Assembly: GCF_964048965.1 (NCBI RefSeq)
Contig: NZ_OZ040189.1
Location: 620,001-684,000 of the forward strand
Origin: Tenacibaculum sp. 190130A14a
GTDB taxonomy: Bacteria > Bacteroidota > Bacteroidia > Flavobacteriales > Flavobacteriaceae
Length of the DNA stretch: 64,000 nt
Reading direction: 5' to 3'
The notes beneath the pieces were generated by a model. That model ran no database searches. It was not told where the DNA came from and worked only from the letters and a program-made list of their open reading frames with translations. Below, piece after piece: positions 18,305 through 26,519 of this stretch. Within the stretch, counting starts at the first letter, position 1. Every line of letters begins with the position of its first letter. Position numbers and translations under genes: made by a program.

Positions 18305-19099
18305 TTAAAAAAATAAAGAATACCCGATTGCTATAATACCTACAATAGCACAATAAATAGAAAAATAAGAAAGTTTACTCTTTTTAACCAATGCAATCAT
18401 CCAGTTACAAGCCAATAATCCAGCAACAAATGCAGCTATAAAACCAGCAGACATTGGAACTACTTCTTGCGATGAAAAGCTAATATCTCCACTCATTAAA
18501 TCTTTTGCAATTTTACCAAAAATTAAAGGTACAACCATTAAAAATGAGAAACGTGCTGCTTTGGTACGATCCACTCCTAATAAAACAGAAGTAGAAATGG
18601 TTGCTCCCGAACGTGAAATACCTGGTAACATGGCAATTGCTTGAGAAATCCCAATAATTAGGGCATTACGAAATGATACATTTTTATCTGTATTCTTTGC
18701 TTTATCAGCTAACAAAAGTAAAACCGCTGTGATGAGTAGCATAAATCCTACAAACAAAATTTTTCCTCCAAAAAGAGCTTCTAGTTGTTCTTCAAACAGA
18801 AGTCCGATAATAACAGCAGGAATCATAGAAATGATGATTTTTAAAGAAAATTGCATCTCTTCATTCCATTGAAATTGAAATAACCCTTTGAATATTTCGG
18901 CTACTTCTTTTCTAAAAATAACCAACGTACTTAAAGCGGTAGCAAAGTGTAGAACTACGGTAAATGTTAGGCTTTCTTGTGGTACTGAATTGTCCCCTAA
19001 AATAGCTTTTGCTAATTCTAAATGACCACTTGATGAAACTGGTAAAAACTCAGTAAGTCCTTGTATAATACCAAGGATAATCGCTTCAATAATATCCAT
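18305..19099 (-). CDS. uppP: Undecaprenyl-diphosphatase UppP (BacA)
   Basis: Inner-membrane phosphatase recycling the C55 lipid carrier of cell-wall synthesis; it also gives bacitracin tolerance. The 264-aa protein has about eight membrane segments, the motif QGLTEFLPVSSSGHL with catalytic Glu17, and the second active-site motif PGISRSGAT near residue 160. It overlaps nothing and starts 2 bases after the DUF3098 gene ends, inside the ftsX-truB cluster, linking division and envelope functions. Confidence 0.96.
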   Translation of the reverse strand: MDIIEAIILGIIQGLTEFLPVSSSGHLELAKAILGDNSVPQESLTFTVVLHFATALSTLVIFRKEVAEIFKGLFQFQWNEEMQFSLKIIISMIPAVIIGLLFEEQLEALFGGKILFVGFMLLITAVLLLLADKAKNTDKNVSFRNALIIGISQAIAMLPGISRSGATISTSVLLGVDRTKAARFSFLMVVPLIFGKIAKDLMSGDISFSSQEVVPMSAGFIAAFVAGLLACNWMIALVKKSKLSYFSIYCAIVGIIAIGYSLFF

Positions 19100-19101
19100 G
19101 C

Positions 19102-19347
19102 TTATTTTTTAGGATCGGCTAAAATAGCGTAAATTTCAATACCTAAACCAATAATTACTAAGGTAGGTGCTAAACGAATTCTTCTCCAGCTGTAAATTTC
19201 TGGGTTGAAAACATTTGGGTTGTCGCTTCCGCCTCCTGCCATAAGGATAAAACCTAAAGCAATAACGGCCAAACCTATAAGCATAAACATGTAGTTTCGC
19301 TTCCCGAACAAAAATGTGTTACTATCTGATTTTTTTTCTTTACCCAT
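19102..19347 (-). CDS. DUF3098 small membrane protein
   Basis: An 81-aa protein with two membrane segments (about residues 20-38 and 58-75) joined by a Gly/Asn/Pro loop containing GGGSDNPNVFNPEIYSWRR. This fits the Bacteroidetes DUF3098 family, found between ftsX and uppP. It lies 10 bases after ftsX and 2 before uppP. A division or envelope role is inferred from position only. Confidence 0.88.
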   Translation of the reverse strand: MGKEKKSDSNTFLFGKRNYMFMLIGLAVIALGFILMAGGGSDNPNVFNPEIYSWRRIRLAPTLVIIGLGIEIYAILADPKK

Positions 19348-19357
19348 AAATACTTTA

Positions 19358-20236
19358 TTAATAATATAAGTCGTTTGTTTGAAGGTTTAAAAAACGTTGT
19401 GTAGCAAAAAATGTACTAATCCATGTAATTAAAAAAGCAACTACAATAATACCTCCAGCAACATATCCCAAAGTAGTATAATCTTTAAGTAAGGCTAAGG
19501 TTGGTACGTACTGGTTTACATAATAAATTAAAATACCAATAGTTAAAATTGCTACAAATGCTCCAATCATTCCTAGTTTAATGCTTTGCCAGATAAAAGG
19601 TTTTCTAATAAAGCTTTTAGTGGCTCCTACCATTTGCATGGTTTTTATGTTGAATCGTTTTGAATAAATAGATAAACGAATTGAACTATTAATTAAAATG
19701 ATTGCAACCAAGCCAAAAAATCCACTTAAAACTAATAACCAAAAACTAATACGTTGAATGTTTTTGGTCAATAATTCAACCAAAGGTTTATCGTAATTTA
19801 CTTCAGCAATAAGTGTGTTGTTTTCAAACTGTTGCTCAATTTCCTGCATTTTTTCAGGAGTTACAAAGGCTGCTTTTAAATAGATGTCAATTCCATCTTT
19901 TAAAGGATTGTCTCCTAAAAATTGTAAAAAATCCTCCCCCAAATCTTTTTTATAAGCTTTGGCAGCTTGTTCTTTGGTAATGTATGCTATTTTATTAGTA
20001 AAAGGCTTTGCGGTTACTTCTTTTTGAAGTTTTACAAGCTCTTTTTTATCAATACTGTCTTTTAAAAATAAGGTCATGACCACTTTTTCTTTAAAGTGGT
20101 TCGCAACTAAAGTAGATTTTAAAACAACCAACCCTAAAACACCAATCATAAAGAGTACGAGAGCAATACTAACTACTACAGATACATAGGAAGATTGTAA
20201 GCGTCTTTTTTGAAAAGAATCAAAAGAAGTGTTCAT
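19358..20236 (-). CDS. ftsX: Cell division protein FtsX
   Basis: Membrane subunit of the FtsEX complex that activates peptidoglycan hydrolases at the septum. The 292-aa protein has TM1 near residues 20-40, a periplasmic domain (40-165) and three C-terminal membrane segments at about 165-185, 215-240 and 260-280, with the family motif IYSKRFNIKTMQMVGATKSFIRKPF before TM3. The ATPase ftsE is not adjacent. It is the first gene of the cluster with DUF3098, uppP and truB. Confidence 0.92.
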   Translation of the reverse strand: MNTSFDSFQKRRLQSSYVSVVVSIALVLFMIGVLGLVVLKSTLVANHFKEKVVMTLFLKDSIDKKELVKLQKEVTAKPFTNKIAYITKEQAAKAYKKDLGEDFLQFLGDNPLKDGIDIYLKAAFVTPEKMQEIEQQFENNTLIAEVNYDKPLVELLTKNIQRISFWLLVLSGFFGLVAIILINSSIRLSIYSKRFNIKTMQMVGATKSFIRKPFIWQSIKLGMIGAFVAILTIGILIYYVNQYVPTLALLKDYTTLGYVAGGIIVVAFLITWISTFFATQRFLNLQTNDLYY

Positions 20237-20320
20237 ATGATGAGGTTGTTATTTAGCGATGCAAGATACTAAATTTTGAAATTAAGTTCTTAGTGTTAGC
20301 ATCTTCAACTTTTGTTAAAA

Positions 20321-20722
20321 TTATGGCTTTTCTTGACACAGCTCTATGAGTACACCGTTGGTAGTTTTTGGATGTAAAAAAGCAACTAGTTTATTGTCGG
20401 CCCCTTCTTTAGGAGTTTCATTTAAAATGGTAAAACCTTCGTCTTTTAATCGTTGAATTTCACCGTGAATATCTTCTACAGCAAAAGCAATATGATGTAT
20501 GCCTTCTCCCTTTTTTTCGATGAATTTGGCTATCGGACTATCTGGTTTGGTAGCTTCCAATAATTCAATTTTATTAGGGCCAGTTTTAAAAAAAGAAGTC
20601 TTCACTCCTTCACTTGCCACCTCTTCAATTTTGTAATGAGGCTCTCCAAACAATGAAGCAAAAAGTTGATTTGATTTTTCTAAATCTTTAACGGCAATAC
20701 CAATGTGTTCAATTTTGTTCAT
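20321..20722 (-). CDS. mce: Methylmalonyl-CoA epimerase
   Basis: Interconverts the R and S forms of methylmalonyl-CoA in propionate metabolism. The start MNKIEHIGIAVKDL at 20722 is chosen; the frame is open 153 bases further upstream but that extension is not homologous. The 133-aa protein is a vicinal-oxygen-chelate fold: metal His in EHIGIAV, Glu in KIELLEA, His in GIHHIAFAVED and Glu in GVLIELCQEKP. A -7 variant (TATTTTTAC on the minus strand) lies 3 bases before the start codon. The mutase genes are not in the window. Confidence 0.93.
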   Translation of the reverse strand: MNKIEHIGIAVKDLEKSNQLFASLFGEPHYKIEEVASEGVKTSFFKTGPNKIELLEATKPDSPIAKFIEKKGEGIHHIAFAVEDIHGEIQRLKDEGFTILNETPKEGADNKLVAFLHPKTTNGVLIELCQEKP

Positions 20723-20725
20723 GCA

Positions 20726-20734
20726 GTAAAAATA
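20726..20734 (-). promoter_or_regulatory. Variant -7 element TATTTTTAC before mce
   Basis: A minus-strand TAnnTTTAC lying 3 bases before the mce start codon. It resembles the -7 element except that TTTG is replaced by TTTAC. Confidence 0.3.
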
Positions 20735-20952
20735 GAAAAATGTTAAGATATAGGCTAGCGGGAAAATAGAATCAAGAGTTATATAGAGGAGTTTTGCGTA
20801 GCGAATACACTTTTGGCTAAAGGGTGTTTTTCCTGTTTTTGATTTTTTTTTATGAATTAAGCTATTGTAAATCAATAGTGTTGAATTTTTAAAATTTTCA
20901 TTTTAAAAATATCCTGTTATATTTAAAATGGAAAAACTTTAAATTTAAAACA

Positions 20953-21630
20953 ATGAAAAAAACTAACCTGCTATTAATTTTTGCCATCACTTTTACTTTT
21001 TTATTCTCTTGTAAAGAGCACAAATGTAAATGTGATTGTGATGATTGGCAATCTCAAATTCCTGAAGGAACATTTTGTTATTCAGATGAAGGAAGAACGA
21101 AGGAAATGCTAAATTATGATGAGCTAATAGATATGTTGAAAAACTTTGACCGTACCAGAATAGCTCCATTAGAAAGTGCATTAGGGTATCAAGATGCCCG
21201 TGTGCATACTTATGACTTTGAGCAATTAAAGAAATACTTAGGACATATTGAAAATTTAAGTAAAAAATCTAAAGTAAAAATAACCGGAATTAGTTTTATT
21301 GCTGGAGCTAAGAAAGATTACAAAGGAACGGGAAGAACGTATCAAGATTTAATTTATATTCCAACTACTACGGTGAATGGGAAACAAATACCTTTTGATC
21401 CTTTGCATTCTGCAAGACAAGGAAAATTGGTGACATTTAAAGATATGTTGGCAAAGCATGGATATAAGTGGATTTACAATTCGGCGAAAGAATTTAAAGA
21501 GGGAAGGAATCCAAATTACGATTATTCATTACCTGTAAGAAGACAAAACGAAGCAGGTTTTTTTGCACCAACATTTGATAAAGGAGAAAGTGGAGCTGGA
21601 AATAGAGGAGTTTTACAACCACCATATTAG
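20953..21630 (+). CDS. Hypothetical lipoprotein, first gene of a signalling operon
   Basis: A 225-aa lipoprotein (signal MKKTNLLLIFAITFTFLFSC, lipid on Cys20) with a Cys-rich mature start, KEHKCKCDCDD. The rest is a globular domain with the motifs GRTKEMLNYDELIDMLKNFD, KVKITGISFIAGAKKDYKG and a conserved-looking TYQDLIYIPTT, ending with a proline-rich tail. I do not recognise the family. It starts a run with the membrane protein at 21637 (gap 6), the kinase at 22254 and the regulator at 23068, so it could be the sensor input or the controlled output. The clustered cysteines might bind metal or form disulfides (inference). Confidence 0.8.
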   Translation: MKKTNLLLIFAITFTFLFSCKEHKCKCDCDDWQSQIPEGTFCYSDEGRTKEMLNYDELIDMLKNFDRTRIAPLESALGYQDARVHTYDFEQLKKYLGHIENLSKKSKVKITGISFIAGAKKDYKGTGRTYQDLIYIPTTTVNGKQIPFDPLHSARQGKLVTFKDMLAKHGYKWIYNSAKEFKEGRNPNYDYSLPVRRQNEAGFFAPTFDKGESGAGNRGVLQPPY

Positions 21631-21636
21631 AACTAA

Positions 21637-22278
21637 ATGGATACCCTATTTTACATAGGCTTTTTATTAGCAATCTTTTCTTTTTTGATTTACCTTTTGT
21701 ATTTTAAAAAAAAGAAAGTTGATAGCATAAATTATTTTGTGTTATTTCTGTTTTGCATGTTTTTTTTTGATGCTTTAGGATTGCTTTTTTTTGATTTTGG
21801 CTATAATAACTCTTTGTATAATTTGTTAAGTTTACTGGAGTTTAATGTTTTATTTGTTTTTTATTTAAAAATATCTCAGGATCAGCTAACAAAAAAAACA
21901 ATAAAGAGCACAATTGTAGTTTACAATTTAATATTAATTGTAAGTTCTATGTATTACGGGATGGATGTATTTTCTATTAAGTATAACACCATTGCACCTT
22001 TGTTCGGTGCATTACTAATTGCTATTGTTCTTTTACTTTATCTGAGAGAAATTTTACTTTCAGAAGAGATTTTAAATTATAAGAATAATGTGTTCTTTTG
22101 GATAACAACGGGTTTATTACTGTACTATCTTGGAACGATGCCATTAACAGCTATATTTAATTTAATGAAATCGGGAAGTAGTTTTTATTTTTTATATAAG
22201 ATACAGTATGTTTTAACGATAATAATGCACGGCTGTTTTATTTTAGGATTACTATGGAGTTGGAAGAGAATCAGATAA
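21637..22278 (+). CDS. Hypothetical polytopic membrane protein
   Basis: A 213-aa protein with about seven membrane segments separated by short Lys-containing turns (for example YFKKKKVDSINYF) and a C-terminal KRIR. No catalytic motif is seen. Its last 25 bases overlap the start of the histidine kinase gene, which suggests translational coupling, so it is probably the membrane sensor partner of that kinase, whose own membrane part is a single segment. Function otherwise unknown. Confidence 0.8.
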   Translation: MDTLFYIGFLLAIFSFLIYLLYFKKKKVDSINYFVLFLFCMFFFDALGLLFFDFGYNNSLYNLLSLLEFNVLFVFYLKISQDQLTKKTIKSTIVVYNLILIVSSMYYGMDVFSIKYNTIAPLFGALLIAIVLLLYLREILLSEEILNYKNNVFFWITTGLLLYYLGTMPLTAIFNLMKSGSSFYFLYKIQYVLTIIMHGCFILGLLWSWKRIR

Positions 22279-23006
22279 TAGTGTTCATAACTACTGTTTT
22301 AGTAGTTATAGGTGTTTTGTTTATAATAATTTTGTTTACGGTATTTCAACGTCGTAAGAATAAGTTATTATTAGAGCGTGCAGCTTCAAGAAAACAATTT
22401 GAAACAGAGATCGCAGAAACACAGATAGAAATTAGGGAAGAAACCTTAAGAAATATTAGTTGGGAGTTGCACGATAATATTGGGCAACTCCTAACTTTAG
22501 CCAAAATACAATTGCAACATGCTACTCCCGAAAATATGGGAGAAATTTCAGAAACGATTACCAAAAGTTTAACTGAAATTAGAGCGCTGTCTAAATTGAT
22601 TAATCCAGAGTATATTAAAAATATCGAATTAAAAGAAGCGCTACAGTTAGAAATAGAACGTTTTAATAGATTAAAATATATCGATGCAAAACTGTATGTA
22701 CATGGTGAAGAGACCATTATTAATCAGAAGCACAGTATTATCATTTTTAGAATTTTACAAGAGTTTTTTTCTAATACGATAAAGCATTCAAAAGCAACAC
22801 AATTAGAAGTCTCATTAAGTTATAAAGAAAAAGAAATTGAGATAAAAGCAGAAGATAATGGTGTCGGTTTTGAAATGAAGAAAGTAACGATGAAAGGAAT
22901 TGGTTTGAAAAATATAAAAACAAGAGCCAAACTTATCAATGCAGATGCAAAGTTGCGTTCTGTTCCAGAAAAAGGAACAACTTTAATAATTAATTACTAT
23001 ATTTAA
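22254..23006 (+). CDS. NarL-type sensor histidine kinase (HisKA_3)
   Basis: A 250-aa kinase with one membrane segment (residues 9-31), a helical linker, the dimerisation and phosphoacceptor motif SWELHDNIGQLL with His73, and an ATPase domain with FSNTIKHSKAT (N box, about 172-182) and EDNGVGFEMKK (G1 box, near 203). There is no periplasmic sensing domain, so input probably comes from the overlapping upstream membrane protein or the lipoprotein before it. Its start overlaps the upstream gene by 25 bases. The LuxR-type regulator follows after 61 bases. Confidence 0.93.
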   Translation: MELEENQIIVFITTVLVVIGVLFIIILFTVFQRRKNKLLLERAASRKQFETEIAETQIEIREETLRNISWELHDNIGQLLTLAKIQLQHATPENMGEISETITKSLTEIRALSKLINPEYIKNIELKEALQLEIERFNRLKYIDAKLYVHGEETIINQKHSIIIFRILQEFFSNTIKHSKATQLEVSLSYKEKEIEIKAEDNGVGFEMKKVTMKGIGLKNIKTRAKLINADAKLRSVPEKGTTLIINYYI

Positions 23007-23067
23007 AAGTAATTTACCCTAATCATTTTTCCCCATAAATTAATAATTAACGGTAAAGAAATTCAAG

Positions 23068-23712
23068 ATGAAGTATTCAGTAGTTGTCGTAGACGACCAC
23101 ACCTTATTGTCTCAAGCAATAGAAGGGATGGTAAATACATTTGACAAATTCAAAGTATTGTACACCTGTAAAAATGGTAAAGAAGTAGAAGAAAAATTTG
23201 CTGCTTCTCCTAAAAATGTTCCAGACATTGTTTTAGTAGATGTGAATATGCCAGTTATGAATGGTATAGAAACAACAGAATGGATTGTTGAAAATCATCC
23301 AAATGTACATGTTATGGCATTGTCTGTAGAAGATGCAGATGGAACCATTTTAAAAATGTTGAAAGCTGGAGCAGTTGGGTATTTATTAAAAGATACTCAA
23401 AAAGGAGTGTTAGAAAAAGCGTTGATAGAGCTGATGGAAAATGGGTTTTATCATACTAAAGACGTCACTACATTGTTGTTAGATTCTGTTTCTGGGAAAA
23501 ACAATAAAATGTCTATTCAACTAAAGGAAAATGAAGTCAAATTTATGAGATTGGCTTGCTCAGAACTTACCTATAAAGAAATTGCAGATAAAATGTTTTT
23601 AAGTCCTAAAACTATTGATGGATACAGAGATAGTTTATTTACAAAATTAAATGTACGTAATAGAGTAGGACTCGTAATGTATGCAATAAAGAATAAAATT
23701 TATACACCTTAA
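23068..23712 (+). CDS. LuxR/NarL-family response regulator
   Basis: A 214-aa regulator. The receiver domain has the acidic DD at 9-10, phosphoacceptor Asp58 in IVLVDVNMP and Lys in YLLKDTQKG. The C-terminal HTH shows LACSELTYKEIADKMFLSPKTIDGYRDSLFTKL (about residues 160-195). It is the natural partner of the kinase at 22254. A 61-base spacer separates it from the kinase, so it may have its own promoter as well, but no clear -7 element is seen there. Confidence 0.94.
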   Translation: MKYSVVVVDDHTLLSQAIEGMVNTFDKFKVLYTCKNGKEVEEKFAASPKNVPDIVLVDVNMPVMNGIETTEWIVENHPNVHVMALSVEDADGTILKMLKAGAVGYLLKDTQKGVLEKALIELMENGFYHTKDVTTLLLDSVSGKNNKMSIQLKENEVKFMRLACSELTYKEIADKMFLSPKTIDGYRDSLFTKLNVRNRVGLVMYAIKNKIYTP

Positions 23713-23742
23713 AATCAATAGCAGTTTACAATAAAATAGTTG

Positions 23743-23750
23743 TAAATTTG
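23743..23750 (+). promoter_or_regulatory. -7 element TAAATTTG before rbfA
   Basis: A match to TAnnTTTG ending 4 bases before the rbfA ATG, implying a near-leaderless transcript. Confidence 0.5.
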
Positions 23751-23754
23751 CAGC

Positions 23755-24150
23755 ATGGAAGAAACAAACAGACAGAGAAAAATAGCAGGAGTATTACAAC
23801 AAGATATTGTTGATGTACTTCAACGTGCTGCTCAAGATGGAATGAAAGGTGTGATAATATCAGTTTCTAAGGTATCTGTAACTGCAGATTTAGGAGTTGC
23901 TAAAGTATATTTGAGTGTTTTTCCATCTGAGAAAAGAGAAGAAATTTTAAAAGGAGTTATATCTAACACTGCAACAATTCGTTATGAACTAGCGCAAAGA
24001 ACAAGAAATCAGCTTAGAAGAATGCCTGAGTTATTGTTTTTTGGAGACGATAGCCTAGATTATATTGAGGATATTGATAAATCTCTAAAAGGAGAAGATG
24101 TAAATCCAATAAAAAATCCAGAAGTTTTACCAAAACGTCAAAAGCGATAA
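23755..24150 (+). CDS. rbfA: Ribosome-binding factor A
   Basis: Small KH-type factor needed for 30S maturation and 16S processing. The 131-aa product has the family start RQRKIAGVLQQDIVDVL, the strand ISVSKVSVTADLGVAKVYLSVFP and the C-terminal QLRRMPELLFFGDDSLDYIEDID, typical of RbfA. It is followed after 41 bases by a LolC/E-type permease, a pairing seen in Flavobacteriia. Confidence 0.95.
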   Translation: MEETNRQRKIAGVLQQDIVDVLQRAAQDGMKGVIISVSKVSVTADLGVAKVYLSVFPSEKREEILKGVISNTATIRYELAQRTRNQLRRMPELLFFGDDSLDYIEDIDKSLKGEDVNPIKNPEVLPKRQKR

Positions 24151-24191
24151 TGAATAAATTGTTACATTGGTACCATTAATTCATTAGTCGA

Positions 24192-25388
24192 TTGAACTTT
24201 CCTTTATACATAGCCAAAAGATACCTGTTTACAAAAAACAGTACCAATGCTATCAATATAATCACCTTCATAGCCATGTTTGGTGTAGTAGTGGGTACCT
24301 TGGCCTTATTTGTTATTTTGTCGGGATTTTCAGGACTAAGAACATTAAGCGATTCTCTATTAGAAGCTTCCGATCCAGATATCAAAATTTTTACGAAAGA
24401 AGGAAAAAAGTTTGAGTATACCGACCGTATCAAAAAGATTTTAGAAGGAGAAGAAGTCGCTGCCGCTTCAGGGGTAGTGGAGGAGCGTGTTTTTATTCGA
24501 TACAAAGACAAGCAAGAGATTGCTCAAATAAAAGGAGTAGATACATATTATAACGAAGTTGTAGCTATTGATTCGTCTTTAACTGTAGGAAATTGGTTAG
24601 ATACCGATTATGTAAACACAGCGGTTATTGGTTATGGACTTGCTTATAAACTTTCGGTTAGTATTTACAGTTTTGGAGAAGGATTACAAGTGTTTGTTCC
24701 GAAACCAGGAAAGGGATTTGTAAATCCAGCAAGTGCATTTAGATCTAAAACTGTACAATTAACAGGAGTATATTCTGGCTCAGAGGAGTTTCAAAACAAA
24801 TACATTTTTACCAATTTAAATTTAGCACAAGAATTGCTGCAGTACAATAGTTCTCAAGTTTCTGCTGTAGAAGTAAAGTTAAAAGATGCAGAAATGGGTG
24901 AAGCTTTTAGAACGAAACTACAGAAAGAATTAGGAGACACTTTTCTAGTAAAAACTCGAGCGGAACTAAATGCTTTATATTATAAAGTTGTAAATACAGA
25001 AAATTTCATTTCGTATTTAATATTCACCTTAGTAATTATCATTGCTCTTTTCAATGTAATTGGTTCTATTATTATGATGATAATAGATAAAAAACATAAC
25101 CTCAAAACACTTGTGAATCTAGGAGCAAGTCTACAAGAAGTAAAACGAATTTTTGTGTTTCAAGGCTTTTTACTAACGCTTATAGGGATGGGAATTGGTT
25201 TGTTGATTGGAATTGTAGCGGTATTATTCCAACAAACCTATGGGTGGTTTAAAATTACTGCAACACTGCCTTATCCTGTTGAGTTTAGATGGGTGAACTT
25301 ATTGGTTGTGGTAATTACAATTAGTACATTGGGTTACTCTGCAGCAAAGATTGCCAGTGCAAGAATTAATATGTCTTTTTTAAAATAA
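24192..25388 (+). CDS. LolC/E-type lipoprotein-releasing ABC permease (FtsX-like)
   Basis: A 398-aa inner-membrane permease of the MacB/FtsX-like family, thought to release lipoproteins for transport to the outer membrane. The start is a TTG (MNFPLYIAKRYLFTKNSTNAINIITF): a stop lies five codons upstream, and the next internal ATG would remove the conserved N-terminal membrane segment. TM1 is near residues 20-45, the periplasmic domain 50-260, and three membrane segments follow near 275-295, 320-345 and 365-385. The ATPase partner LolD is not adjacent. Confidence 0.88.
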   Translation: MNFPLYIAKRYLFTKNSTNAINIITFIAMFGVVVGTLALFVILSGFSGLRTLSDSLLEASDPDIKIFTKEGKKFEYTDRIKKILEGEEVAAASGVVEERVFIRYKDKQEIAQIKGVDTYYNEVVAIDSSLTVGNWLDTDYVNTAVIGYGLAYKLSVSIYSFGEGLQVFVPKPGKGFVNPASAFRSKTVQLTGVYSGSEEFQNKYIFTNLNLAQELLQYNSSQVSAVEVKLKDAEMGEAFRTKLQKELGDTFLVKTRAELNALYYKVVNTENFISYLIFTLVIIIALFNVIGSIIMMIIDKKHNLKTLVNLGASLQEVKRIFVFQGFLLTLIGMGIGLLIGIVAVLFQQTYGWFKITATLPYPVEFRWVNLLVVVITISTLGYSAAKIASARINMSFLK

Positions 25389-25415
25389 AAAACACTATTG
25401 AATCAATAGTGTTTT
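25389..25415. terminator. Bidirectional terminator between lolC/E-type gene and dusB
   Basis: AACACTATTG and CAATAGTGTT form a near-perfect stem around a 3-base loop, with A-rich and T-rich flanks, placed between two convergent genes. Confidence 0.8.
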
Positions 25416-25420
25416 AAGTC

Positions 25421-26422
25421 TTATTTTATTTCTGGAATTAATGAATTTCCAAATTTAGCTTCAATCATGTTTAAAGTATCAAAAACATCTTTAGGATCAT
25501 CAGAGGTAACTAATTTTGTTCTGTACTCTTTAAAATGCGGAATCCCTTTAAAATAATTGGTATAATGTCTTCTTGTTTCAACAACACCTAAATGCTCACC
25601 TTTCCAGTCAATAGACATTTCTAAATGACGACGCGCTACATTTACACGTTCTGCAATAGTCGGTTTTTCTAAATACTCACCTGTTTCGAAAAAGTGTTTT
25701 ATTTCATTAAAGATCCAAGGGTATCCAATAGAGGCTCTTCCAATCATAGCCCCATCTAATCCATACTTGTCTCGCATTTCCATGGCTTTTTCGGGTGAGT
25801 CTACATCACCATTTCCAAAAACGGGAATATGCATACGAGGATTGTTCTTTACTTCAGCAATTGGTCCCCAATCAGCACTGCCTTTATACATTTGCGCTCT
25901 TGTACGACCATGAATAGAAATAGCTTTACATCCTACATCTTGCAAGCGTTCTGCTACTTCAACAATTCTAATAGAGTCATGATCCCAACCTAAACGAGTC
26001 TTTACTGTAATTGGTAGTTTGGTGTGTTTTACCATAGCTTCGGTAAGTTTCACCATTAAATCAATATCTTTTAAGATTCCAGCACCTGCTCCTTTTGAAA
26101 CCACTTTTTTAACAGGGCATCCAAAGTTAATGTCAATAATGTCTGGATTTGTTTTCTCTACGATTTCTACAGAACGTAACATAGAGTCTATATTGGCTCC
26201 AAAAATTTGAATTCCAACAGGACGTTCTTTTTCGTAAATATCTAATTTAATAACACTTTTAGCTGCATCTCGAATTAAACCTTCAGAAGAAATAAATTCA
26301 GTATATACAACATCTGCCCCATTCTCTTTACATAAAGCTCTAAACGGAGGGTCACTTACATCTTCCATTGGCGCTAATAATAGCGGGAAATCAGGAAGTT
26401 CTATATTATCAATCTTTACCAT
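25421..26422 (-). CDS. dusB: tRNA-dihydrouridine synthase (DusB family)
   Basis: Flavoenzyme that reduces uridines in the tRNA D-loop. The 333-aa TIM-barrel protein shows LLAPMEDVSDPPFR at the N-terminus, the Dus signature INFGCPVKKVVSKGAGAG with catalytic Cys102, the FMN-contacting PITVKTRLGW, and AISIHGRTRAQMYKGSADW. The helical C-terminal tRNA-binding domain begins near residue 250. A good -7 element precedes it at 26440-26447. Confidence 0.95.
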   Translation of the reverse strand: MVKIDNIELPDFPLLLAPMEDVSDPPFRALCKENGADVVYTEFISSEGLIRDAAKSVIKLDIYEKERPVGIQIFGANIDSMLRSVEIVEKTNPDIIDINFGCPVKKVVSKGAGAGILKDIDLMVKLTEAMVKHTKLPITVKTRLGWDHDSIRIVEVAERLQDVGCKAISIHGRTRAQMYKGSADWGPIAEVKNNPRMHIPVFGNGDVDSPEKAMEMRDKYGLDGAMIGRASIGYPWIFNEIKHFFETGEYLEKPTIAERVNVARRHLEMSIDWKGEHLGVVETRRHYTNYFKGIPHFKEYRTKLVTSDDPKDVFDTLNMIEAKFGNSLIPEIK

Positions 26423-26439
26423 AATTCTTAAACTCGGTG

Positions 26440-26447
26440 CAAAGTTA
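26440..26447 (-). promoter_or_regulatory. -7 element TAACTTTG before dusB
   Basis: A minus-strand match to TAnnTTTG, 17 bases upstream of the dusB start codon. Confidence 0.5.
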
Positions 26448-26460
26448 GTTTTATTTTTAA

Positions 26461-26499
26461 TAGAAAAAAAGAGGTTCTTTTAATGCAAAAGAACCTCTT
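26461..26499 (-). terminator. Terminator of the YceI/DUF5777 operon
   Basis: AAGAGGTTCTTTT (26469-26481) pairs perfectly with AAAAGAACCTCTT (26487-26499). On the minus strand the stem is followed by a run of T, so it ends the operon whose last gene stops at 26520. Confidence 0.9.
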
Positions 26500-26519
26500 A
26501 CTAAAAATTTTAAGGGGAA

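Noticed and set aside
20723..20875. 51-codon upstream extension of mce
   Set aside because: It has no resemblance to the epimerase family, and the chosen ATG gives the normal length of about 133 aa.
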